Positions 1-6,955 of a stretch of 64,000 nucleotides of DNA are shown here, piece by piece (position 1 is the stretch's first letter; every line of letters begins with the position of its first letter). The stretch covers positions 45,478 to 109,477 of the forward strand of contig DXYV01000006.1 in assembly GCA_019415645.1 (NCBI GenBank), in the 5' to 3' direction. Both the position numbers and the translations under genes were made by a program. The notes under the pieces are model-generated. The model was not told the DNA's origin. It did not search any database and was given only the letters and a program-made list of their open reading frames with translations. The stretch comes from Clostridiales bacterium (GTDB taxonomy: Bacteria; Bacillota; Clostridia; Oscillospirales; Oscillospiraceae).

Positions 1-1
1 T

Positions 2-307
2 GTGGACCAGGTGCGGGGCGTGGACAGCTCTTACACCGTGGGGCTGCTTCTGGAGCGGGAATTGATCGAGGAGTGCGGCCGCCTGGCTGTGCCGGGTCGC
101 CCCATTCTCTACCGGACGACGAAGAATTTCCTGCGCACCTTTGGCCTGAACTCCCTGGACGAGCTGCCGGAGCTGCCCAGTACGCCGCCGGAGGATGGAC
201 AGATCACGCTGGAGATGCAGTCCGCGCTGGAGAAGCTGCGGGAGAACCAGGAGGAGGGCGAGGCCGCCCCGGAGCCGGGGGCAGCGGAACAGGAGGGAGC
301 ACCGTGA
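2..307 (+). CDS. scpB: Segregation and condensation protein B, C-terminal part
   Basis: The gene is cut by the window start, so only about 101 C-terminal residues are present. The stretch RGVDSSYTVGLLLERELIEE followed by GRPILYRTTKNFLRTFGL is the second winged-helix domain of ScpB, which with ScpA and SMC forms the bacterial condensin acting on chromosome segregation. The last 45 residues are an acidic, low-complexity Glu/Ala/Pro tail, common in this family. The stop codon overlaps the GTG start of the next gene, so the two are probably translationally coupled. The first readable codon is a GTG but is internal, not a start. Confidence 0.9.
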   Translation: MDQVRGVDSSYTVGLLLERELIEECGRLAVPGRPILYRTTKNFLRTFGLNSLDELPELPSTPPEDGQITLEMQSALEKLRENQEEGEAAPEPGAAEQEGAP

Positions 308-981
308 CGGTCTGGATCGTGCTGCTCACGATTGGAGTGCTCCTGTTTTTGCTGGCGATGCTCCGTGTGGGAGGAATTGCAGAGTATTCCAGCCAGGGCT
401 TGCAGCTCCGGTTACGAATCGGCTGGCTGAAGATCACGCTGTATCCGGCCGCCGGCGGGGACAAAAAGGCAAAGCAGAAGGAAAAGAAGCGAAAGAAGGC
501 AAAAACGGTTCAGGCGGAGTCACCGGAAGGAGAAAAGAAAGGCGGAGGCCTTGGGCTCCTTAAGGAGTTCCTGCCTCTGGCGTGCGAGGCCGCCGGCAGC
601 CTGTTCCGGAAAATTCGGGTAGACCGGCTGGTACTCCATTTGACTTGGGCTTCGGACAATCCCGCCCGGACGGCGATGGGATTTGGTGCGGGGAATGCGA
701 TTCTGGGTATGATTTGGCCGCTGTTGGACCATAATTTTACCATCCGGGAGCACGATGTGGGCGTTGCAGTGGATTTTGAATCCCAGGAACCGAGCCTGTA
801 CCTGTATGCCTCCCTGTCTATGACCGTGGGGCAGGCGGTGGCGTTTGGTATTGTTTACGCGTATAAAGCCCTGCGCGTTTATCTGGCGAACCGTCCGGAG
901 CAAACGCGAGCGTCTCGACAGAAAACCAAAACCCGCGCGGTGCGGGAAGGAACATCCAAACAGAAAGGAATGGCGTCATGA
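304..981 (+). CDS. DUF2953 domain protein (YtfI-like)
   Basis: A 225-residue protein starting at a GTG that overlaps the scpB stop, with AGGAGGGA just upstream. It has one N-terminal membrane segment (about residues 3-20), a Lys-rich charged linker (about 50-80) and a C-terminal region ending in a basic tail. This layout and its position directly before a gerW/ytfJ gene match the DUF2953 family (YtfI of Bacillus subtilis), which is linked to sporulation by context but has no known biochemical role. Its stop overlaps the start of the next gene. The family assignment is from pattern and context; no motif proves a function. Confidence 0.8.
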   Translation: MTVWIVLLTIGVLLFLLAMLRVGGIAEYSSQGLQLRLRIGWLKITLYPAAGGDKKAKQKEKKRKKAKTVQAESPEGEKKGGGLGLLKEFLPLACEAAGSLFRKIRVDRLVLHLTWASDNPARTAMGFGAGNAILGMIWPLLDHNFTIREHDVGVAVDFESQEPSLYLYASLSMTVGQAVAFGIVYAYKALRVYLANRPEQTRASRQKTKTRAVREGTSKQKGMAS

Positions 982-1394
982 TGAGTGAAAACAATCATCC
1001 GATCAACGACCTGATGGCGACAACGCTGCAAAAAATTCGGGAAATGGTGGACGCGAATACCATTGTGGGCCAGCCCATCCACACGGAGGATGGCGTTACG
1101 CTGATCCCGGTGTCGCGGCTGTCCTTCGGCTTTGCGTCCGGCGGGACCGACTGGGCCACCAAAAATCAGAAGCCGGAGGGGAAAAACTCCTTCGGCGGCG
1201 GCAGCGGCGCGGGGGTCAACATTGCGCCGGTGGCCTTTCTGGTGGTAAAGGGCGGCAATGTCCGGCTGCTTCCTGTGGCGCCGCCTGCGGCCAGTACGGT
1301 GGACCGGGTGGTGGAGCTGGTCCCCGATATGTTTGACAAGGTAACAGACTTTATGGAAAAAAAGAAGGAAACCGAGGATAGCGAAGCCTTCTGA
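978..1394 (+). CDS. ytfJ: GerW family sporulation protein YtfJ
   Basis: A 138-residue protein of the YtfJ/GerW family, needed for normal spore germination in Bacillus. Family signatures visible are the N-terminal PINDLMATTLQKIREMVDANT, a central VSRLSFGFASGG, the Gly-rich GGGSGAGV turn and a C-terminal hydrophobic helix. The start ATGATG overlaps the stop of the DUF2953 gene in an ATGA junction. Expression is expected in the forespore in relatives, but I see no clear sporulation promoter here, and the gene may be read from upstream. Identification is firm; the molecular role of the family is unknown. Confidence 0.9.
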   Translation: MMSENNHPINDLMATTLQKIREMVDANTIVGQPIHTEDGVTLIPVSRLSFGFASGGTDWATKNQKPEGKNSFGGGSGAGVNIAPVAFLVVKGGNVRLLPVAPPAASTVDRVVELVPDMFDKVTDFMEKKKETEDSEAF

Positions 1395-1438
1395 GGTCCA
1401 TACTAGCAGCATCGGGACCACGGAAGGAGCGATGTTGC

Positions 1439-2581
1439 ATGCGAAACTGGGTGGCGTCGGCGCTTTGCTGCACGATTCTGCTTGGAATGAATGTCTGCGC
1501 GGATGCGGCGGAAGTGGAGAACTCCGCCGCTTCTGCTGTCTTGATGGACGCGGCAAGCGGACGGGTCCTCTACGAGAAAAATGCCCACGAGCCGCGGCTG
1601 ATTGCCAGCATCACCAAGCTGATGACCGCTTTGGTGGCGGTGGAGACCACACCGGACCTCTCAGAAGTAGTCACCGTTCAGGCGGAATGGCTGGCGGGGG
1701 CGGAGGGCTCCTCTATCTATCTGGCGGCGGGGGATCAGCTCACCCTGGAAACGCTGCTGTATGGGATGCTCCTGGAGTCCGGAAACGACGCGGCCCAGGT
1801 GGTAGCGTGCTACTGCGGGGGAGACCTGGAGACCTTTGTGGGCTGGATGAACGACTGGGCGGAGCAGCTTGGCATGACCCAGTCCCGGTTTGCCAATCCA
1901 AGCGGCCTCAATGATGAGGGGCATTACTCCACCGCCTTTGACATGGCCCTGTGCGCGGCTGCCTGTATGGAAAATGAGACCATTGCGCGGATCGTGGCCA
2001 CCAAATCCATCACCCTGGAGGGCCGGACCTTTACCAACCACAACAAGCTGCTGAGCCTATGCGAGGGCTGTGTCGGCCTGAAAACCGGATATACGGAATT
2101 GGCAGGCCGCACACTGGTCTCTTGCGTGGAGCGGGACGGTCGGAGGCTGATCGCGGTGACGCTGTCGGACCGGAATGACTGGGAGGACCATATCGCGCTT
2201 TATGAATACGGCTTTGCGGCCTATCAGCAGCAGGAGCTCTGCCGGGCGGAGGAGACTTTCCGCACGCTCCCGGTCACCGGCAGCCTGGTCCGGTTCGTAG
2301 CGGTGGCGCCGGCAGCCACGCTCACCTATCCGCTGGCGGAGGGTGAGACCATCACCACGCAGGTGGAACTGCCCGAAGTGATCGAAGCGCCGGTGGACCG
2401 GGGCGGAATCGCAGGGCAGCTGTCGTTCTATTTGGGGGAGAGGAAGATCGGAACAACGTATCTGGTCTATCAGCAGACGGTGTCCAGCAATCTCTTCACC
2501 CGGCGGCCTCTGCTGGAACGAATCTTAGGAATTTTTGGCCAGACCGCTCAGACGGTCCTGGGGGCTCTGCCGGCCCCGTAG
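1439..2581 (+). CDS. dacF: D-alanyl-D-alanine carboxypeptidase (serine-type, DacF/PBP5-like)
   Basis: A 380-residue exported penicillin-binding protein that trims the terminal D-Ala from peptidoglycan stem peptides. An N-terminal signal peptide (about residues 1-23) is followed by the three catalytic motifs: SITK at 57-60 (nucleophile Ser57), SGN at 114-116 and KTG at 215-217. The C-terminal 100 residues match the accessory beta domain of PBP5 and end in a possible amphipathic helix. The ATG at 1439 has GGAAGGAG nine bases upstream; an alternative ATG at 1432 is out of frame. In Clostridia this position, after gerW and before rluB, is usual for a DacF-type enzyme that acts in sporulating cells, which is an inference from context. 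Confidence 0.9.
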   Translation: MRNWVASALCCTILLGMNVCADAAEVENSAASAVLMDAASGRVLYEKNAHEPRLIASITKLMTALVAVETTPDLSEVVTVQAEWLAGAEGSSIYLAAGDQLTLETLLYGMLLESGNDAAQVVACYCGGDLETFVGWMNDWAEQLGMTQSRFANPSGLNDEGHYSTAFDMALCAAACMENETIARIVATKSITLEGRTFTNHNKLLSLCEGCVGLKTGYTELAGRTLVSCVERDGRRLIAVTLSDRNDWEDHIALYEYGFAAYQQQELCRAEETFRTLPVTGSLVRFVAVAPAATLTYPLAEGETITTQVELPEVIEAPVDRGGIAGQLSFYLGERKIGTTYLVYQQTVSSNLFTRRPLLERILGIFGQTAQTVLGALPAP

Positions 2582-2602
2582 CGCAGGAAGGATGCATACG
2601 AG

Positions 2603-3322
2603 ATGGAAGAACGCCTGCAAAAAATCTTGTCGGCCAGCGGCGTCTGTTCCCGCCGGACAGCGGAGTCTTATCTGGAACAGGGCAGAGTAGCCGTAAACGG
2701 TACCGTTGTGGGCCTGGGGGCGAAAGCGGACCCGGAGCGGGACATGATCACGCTGGATGGGGAGCCCATCCGGCGTGATCGGCCGCGTACATATCTGATG
2801 CTGAATAAGCCGCGTGGCTATGTCTGTACCCTTTCCGATGAGCAGGGGCGCAGGACGGTGGCGCAGCTGGTATCCGGCTGCGGCGCACGGGTATGGCCGG
2901 TGGGCAGGCTGGATTTGGAGTCGGAGGGTCTGCTGCTGCTGACCGATGACGGCGCCCTGACCAACCGGCTGCTGCACCCCAGCCATAGGGTCGAGAAGGA
3001 GTATCTGGTCTGGGTGCAGGGGGAGCTCTCCGGAGCCATCGAGCAGCTGCGCCGCCCGATGACGCTGGAGGGCGAACGCATGTGGACCGACCGGGTGGAG
3101 CAAAAAGGTCCCTGTCTGCTGTCCATTGTGATTCATCAGGGGAAAAACCGGCAGATACGGCGCATGTGTGCGGCCGCTGGCCTGCGGGTCACGCGGCTCA
3201 AGCGAATCCGAGAGGGGGCGCTCCGGCTGGGAGACCTTCCGGTAGGGACCTGGCGATTCCTGACGCCGGAGGAAGTGGGCCTTCTGACGGGAACCGGGGA
3301 GAAAAACGCAAGAAAAAAATGA
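2603..3322 (+). CDS. rluB: Pseudouridine synthase, RluB/RsuA family
   Basis: A 239-residue rRNA pseudouridine synthase. An S4 RNA-binding domain occupies about residues 2-60, followed by the catalytic domain with the GRLD motif at 101-104; Asp104 is the expected nucleophile. The end of the catalytic domain contains GKNRQIRRM, typical of the RsuA/RluB/RluE/RluF group. RluB modifies 23S rRNA near position 2605 in E. coli; exact target here is inferred. AGGAAGGA lies about ten bases before the ATG. The gene ends the first operon, and a promoter for the next gene begins just downstream. Confidence 0.9.
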   Translation: MEERLQKILSASGVCSRRTAESYLEQGRVAVNGTVVGLGAKADPERDMITLDGEPIRRDRPRTYLMLNKPRGYVCTLSDEQGRRTVAQLVSGCGARVWPVGRLDLESEGLLLLTDDGALTNRLLHPSHRVEKEYLVWVQGELSGAIEQLRRPMTLEGERMWTDRVEQKGPCLLSIVIHQGKNRQIRRMCAAAGLRVTRLKRIREGALRLGDLPVGTWRFLTPEEVGLLTGTGEKNARKK

Positions 3323-3339
3323 ATTCTTGCAAAATCCTC

Positions 3340-3368
3340 TTGCATTTTCTTGGAAATCTGGTTATGAT
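3340..3368 (+). promoter_or_regulatory. Sigma-A type promoter for the rpiR-like operon
   Basis: TTGCAT at 3340-3345 and TATGAT at 3363-3368 are separated by 17 bases. Transcription would begin near 3375, leaving a leader of about 175 bases before the regulator start at 3552. The leader is G+C rich and can fold locally, for example CCGGAC with GTCCGG around 3436-3452, but I do not recognise a known riboswitch. Confidence 0.7.
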
Positions 3369-3551
3369 GAGGCTGTATTGTGTCCAAGTCCGCTGTGGGC
3401 AGGGGCCAGCCTGTCCGGCATGAACAGAGCGGAAACCGGACGGTCGTCCGGCGATGGGAATGGCCCTGTCCGCCGTGAAAAAGCCCTTAAAACCGGGGCC
3501 CCATTTGCCCGCTGCGGGTGTAGAAGATGCAGAAAACAGGAGCGTGTACGT

Positions 3552-4424
3552 ATGAGCCGTGATATTTTAGCTGTGATTCGAAACAACATGTCCACTTTTT
3601 CCAAGGGACAGAAGCTCATTGGGAAATTTATTCTGGACAATTATGATAAAGCCGCCTTTATGACGGCCAGTAAACTGGGAAAGACGGTCCATGTGAGCGA
3701 GTCCACGGTGGTGCGGTTTGCCGCGGAGCTGGGCTACGATGGATACCCCGCTATGCGGAAAACCCTGCAGGAAATGATCCGAAGCAAGCTGACCACGATT
3801 CAGCGCATCGAGGTGTCCAACGACCGAATCGGCGACCATGATATTTTGTCGATGGTGGTCCAGTCGGACATCGAAAAGATCCGCATGTCTCTGGAGGAGA
3901 TCAACCGGGAGGATTTCAGCGCTGCCGTGGACGCTATTGTCAAGGCGCGGCGGATCTATATTCTGGGCGTGCGGTCCTCGAACACGCTGTCCAGCTTTCT
4001 CTCGTTTTATTTCAATCTGATTTTTGAAGATGTGCGCCATGTTCAGACCACGCTGGCCAGCGAGATGTTTGAGCAGCTGCTCCGGGTACGGGAGGGGGAC
4101 GTTGTCATCGGAATCAGCTTCCCGCGCTACTCCACGCGGACGGTCCGGGCTATGGAATACGCAAGGGACCAGGGCGCCACCGTGGTGGCCATCACGGACA
4201 GCGAGCTGTCGCCGCTGGCGGACAGCGCCTCCTACAAGCTCTTCGCCAAGAGCGATATGGCCTCTTTCGTGGATTCCCTGGTCGCGCCCCTGAGCATCAT
4301 CAATGCACTGATCGTCGCGGTAGGCCGGAAGAAGAATGAGGAAGTATCGGCGATCTTCAGCAAGCTGGAGCACATCTGGGACGAATATGAGGTGTACGAG
4401 AAAGTAGAATATGATGACCAGTGA
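3552..4424 (+). CDS. MurR/RpiR family transcriptional regulator
   Basis: A 290-residue regulator with an N-terminal helix-turn-helix of the RpiR type (about residues 1-77, including VSESTVVRFAAELGYDGYP) and a C-terminal SIS sugar-phosphate-binding domain (about 125-255, with ILGVRSSNTL and VIGISFPRYS). RpiR proteins sense phosphosugars and control sugar or amino-sugar use. ATG 3552 has AGGAG about nine bases upstream and matches the usual N-terminus. The gene overlaps the next one by 14 bases, so the flavoprotein, cmk, plsC and ispH-rpsA genes may share its promoter. No sugar gene lies nearby, so the ligand cannot be guessed. Confidence 0.88.
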   Translation: MSRDILAVIRNNMSTFSKGQKLIGKFILDNYDKAAFMTASKLGKTVHVSESTVVRFAAELGYDGYPAMRKTLQEMIRSKLTTIQRIEVSNDRIGDHDILSMVVQSDIEKIRMSLEEINREDFSAAVDAIVKARRIYILGVRSSNTLSSFLSFYFNLIFEDVRHVQTTLASEMFEQLLRVREGDVVIGISFPRYSTRTVRAMEYARDQGATVVAITDSELSPLADSASYKLFAKSDMASFVDSLVAPLSIINALIVAVGRKKNEEVSAIFSKLEHIWDEYEVYEKVEYDDQ

Positions 4425-5682
4425 TCAGGATTCGATTGTGGTGATCGGCGGCGGAGCCGCCGGTATGATGGCGGCGCTCTCCGCGGCCCGGGAGGGGGCA
4501 CGGGTGACGCTGCTGGAGCGCAACGCCAAAGTGGGGCGCAAGCTTTATATTACGGGGAAGGGCAGGTGCAACGTCACCAACCACTGTGCGGCGGAGGAGG
4601 TTCTGCGCAACACCCCGCGAAACGGAAAATTTCTTTATTCTTCGATGAACGCATTCCCGCCAGAGAAAACTGAGCAGTTTTTCCGGCAGCTTGGCGTTCC
4701 CCTCAAGGTCGAGCGCGGAAACCGGGTCTTTCCGGTATCTGACAAAGCGGCGGATATTATTGACGCGCTGTTTGTTCAGCTGCAGCGGGAAGGAATCTGC
4801 TTGCGCCAGGCCCGCGCCACACATATTCGGACCCAGGGCGGCGCGGTGACCGGTGTCGAGACGGAGCAGGGGCTGTTTCCCTGTAAAGTAGTTATCCTTG
4901 CGACCGGAGGCGTGTCCTATCCTTTGACCGGGTCCACTGGGGACGGCTATCGGATGGCGGAGGAACTGGGGCATACCATCGTACCGCCTGCCCCGTCGCT
5001 GGTCCCACTGGAATCGGAGGACCCGGCCTGTCAAAGGATGCAGGGCCTTGCGCTGAAAAATGTCCGGGTAAAAGTGAAAACGGCGGCAGGCAAGACCGTG
5101 TTTGATGACCAGGGCGAGCTGCTGTTTACCCATTTTGGCCTGTCTGGGCCGCTGATTCTGAGCGCCAGCGCCCACATGCGCGCCTTTGCGACCGAGCGCT
5201 ACACGGTCTGGATCGACCTGAAACCGGCGCTGGAAGAAAAGAAGCTGGATGCCAGGCTGATTCGAGATCTGGAGGCCCAGCCCAATGCTCAATTCGGAAC
5301 GATCTTGAGCGGCCTGGTGCCCCGGTCCATGATCGGGGTGCTGGTGGAACGCTGCGGCATTCCGGCGGACACCAGGGCACATGCGCTGCGCAAGGAGCAG
5401 CGGCGGACCCTGCTGGAGCAGCTCAAGCAATTTACCATTCCGATTTCCGGGCCGAGACCGATCGCGGAGGCCATCGTGACCTCCGGCGGAATCAAAACGG
5501 CGGAGATCAACCCCAAAACCATGGCGTCCCGGCAGGCGGAGGGCCTGTTCCTGGCCGGTGAGCTCATTGATGTGGACGCCTATACCGGGGGCTTTAATTT
5601 GCAGATCGCCTGGGCCACCGGATGGGCGGCGGGGCGCGGCGCGGCAGCGTTTCTGCGCGGCCAAGCGGGAAAGGAAGGATAG
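4411..5682 (+). CDS. HI0933/YhiN-family FAD-dependent oxidoreductase (BaiN-like)
   Basis: A 423-residue flavoprotein. The N-terminus has the dinucleotide-binding GGGAAGMMAA and the family-specific GRKLYITGKGRCNVTN; a second nucleotide-binding signature ends the protein (FLAGELIDVDAYTGGFNLQI). This is the HI0933/YhiN/BaiN family, named after a bile-acid reductase assigned in gut Clostridia, but most members have no proven substrate, so a bile-acid role is not claimed. Two ATGs (4411 and 4414) are possible starts; both lie inside the end of the upstream regulator gene. Next to cmk in many Clostridia. Confidence 0.88.
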   Translation: MMTSDQDSIVVIGGGAAGMMAALSAAREGARVTLLERNAKVGRKLYITGKGRCNVTNHCAAEEVLRNTPRNGKFLYSSMNAFPPEKTEQFFRQLGVPLKVERGNRVFPVSDKAADIIDALFVQLQREGICLRQARATHIRTQGGAVTGVETEQGLFPCKVVILATGGVSYPLTGSTGDGYRMAEELGHTIVPPAPSLVPLESEDPACQRMQGLALKNVRVKVKTAAGKTVFDDQGELLFTHFGLSGPLILSASAHMRAFATERYTVWIDLKPALEEKKLDARLIRDLEAQPNAQFGTILSGLVPRSMIGVLVERCGIPADTRAHALRKEQRRTLLEQLKQFTIPISGPRPIAEAIVTSGGIKTAEINPKTMASRQAEGLFLAGELIDVDAYTGGFNLQIAWATGWAAGRGAAAFLRGQAGKEG

Positions 5683-5687
5683 GAGCA

Positions 5688-6365
5688 ATGAGTGGAAAGA
5701 GTATCGCCATCGATGGACCATCTGGAGCAGGGAAATCCACCCTGGCCAAGCTGCTGGCAGAAGAGCTGGGCTATTTGTACGTAGATACGGGTGCAATCTA
5801 TCGGACGGTGGGCTTGTATATCCAGCGCAGCGGTGTGGACCCGAAGGATGAGGCACAGGTAGCCGAGCGCTTGAATGAGATCCGGATTGAACTGAAGTAC
5901 GGCGACGACGGACTGCAGCACATGATTCTCAATGGGGAAGATGTGACCGGTGCGATTCGGGAGAACGAGGTGTCACGGTATGCTTCCTGTGTATCCGCCT
6001 TCCCGGAGGTCCGCGCTTTTCTGATGGAGATGCAGCGGGACATGGCCCGGCGCTATGATGTCGTGATGGACGGTCGGGACATCGGAACGCAGGTCCTGCC
6101 GAACGCCACGGTAAAGCTGTTTCTCACCGCAGAGGCTTCGGACCGGGCGCGCCGCCGCTATGAGGAGCTTCAGGCGCGGGGGCAGGCAGTGGACTATCCG
6201 ACGGTTCTGGCGGAGCTTCAGGAGCGGGATGAACAGGACTCCAACCGGGCGGCGGCTCCGCTGCGGCAGGCAGAGGACGCCATTCTGGTGGACACGACCG
6301 GAAATACGTTGGACAAGAGCTTCCATGTTCTGCTCCAGACGATCAAGGAGAAACTGGCGCAATGA
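5688..6365 (+). CDS. cmk: Cytidylate kinase
   Basis: A 225-residue (d)CMP kinase that makes CDP from CMP with ATP. The P-loop GPSGAGKST is at residues 9-17, followed by YVDTGAIYRTVGLY for substrate binding and MDGRDIGTQVLPNA, all diagnostic for Cmk. The ATG has AAGGAAGG about nine bases upstream and lies five bases after the upstream stop. The stop overlaps the plsC start (ATGA). The gene order cmk-plsC-ispH-rpsA is typical of Clostridia. Confidence 0.96.
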   Translation: MSGKSIAIDGPSGAGKSTLAKLLAEELGYLYVDTGAIYRTVGLYIQRSGVDPKDEAQVAERLNEIRIELKYGDDGLQHMILNGEDVTGAIRENEVSRYASCVSAFPEVRAFLMEMQRDMARRYDVVMDGRDIGTQVLPNATVKLFLTAEASDRARRRYEELQARGQAVDYPTVLAELQERDEQDSNRAAAPLRQAEDAILVDTTGNTLDKSFHVLLQTIKEKLAQ

Positions 6366-6955
6366 ATAAACTATATGCAGTCCTGTATCCCATCGTCTGG
6401 TTCATCTTCAGCATCTTTCATCCGTGCAGGGTCATCGGCCGGGAGCGCCTACCGGAGGGCGGCGTCCTGCTGTGCGGAAATCACAGCGCCTTGTCCGATC
6501 CCCTCTATGTGGTGTGTGCGGTTGGACATAAGCCACAGCTTCGCATTATGGCAAAGGCGGAGTTGCTGCGCATTCCCATTCTTGGGTTTCTTCTGAAAAA
6601 AGCAGGGATTTTTGGCGTTGAACGGGGAAAATCCGATGTGGGCGCCATCAAAGAGGCCATGAAAACCTTGAAGGCCGGCCAGCCGCTGCTGTTGTTTCCA
6701 GAAGGGACGCGTGTCCGGGATGGCGGCGAGGGAGAGGCGCATACCGGTGCGGCTATGCTGGCCACACGCACGGACGTTCCCATCTTGCCGGTCTACATTC
6801 CGACCAAAAAGAAGTGGTTCCGGCCCATTACCCTCGTGTTTGGCGAGCCCTATAAGCCCACCTACGAGGGGAAAAAGCCCACGCCGGAGGACTATCGGAG
6901 AATCGCCGAAGATCTGTTGGCGCGAATCTATGCGTTGAAGGAGCAGGCACAATGA
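6362..6955 (+). CDS. plsC: 1-acyl-sn-glycerol-3-phosphate acyltransferase
   Basis: A 197-residue membrane-associated acyltransferase that converts lysophosphatidic acid to phosphatidic acid. It shows the acyltransferase motif NHSALSDP (HX4D catalytic pair, about residues 40-45) and the phosphate-binding FPEGTR (about 116-121), preceded by an N-terminal hydrophobic helix (about residues 4-21). Overlaps cmk by four bases at the start and ispH by four bases at the end, so all are probably translationally coupled. Confidence 0.92.
   Translation: MNKLYAVLYPIVWFIFSIFHPCRVIGRERLPEGGVLLCGNHSALSDPLYVVCAVGHKPQLRIMAKAELLRIPILGFLLKKAGIFGVERGKSDVGAIKEAMKTLKAGQPLLLFPEGTRVRDGGEGEAHTGAAMLATRTDVPILPVYIPTKKKWFRPITLVFGEPYKPTYEGKKPTPEDYRRIAEDLLARIYALKEQAQ

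Noticed and set aside
1432..1914. A 160-residue open frame overlapping the start of the carboxypeptidase gene
   Set aside because: It is Gly/Arg-rich and low in complexity, while the overlapping frame has all three penicillin-binding motifs and a signal peptide.
4357..5856. A 499-residue open frame on the minus strand opposite the flavoprotein gene
   Set aside because: Composition is typical of an antisense shadow (rich in Arg, His, Gln, Leu), with no ribosome binding site or recognisable domain.
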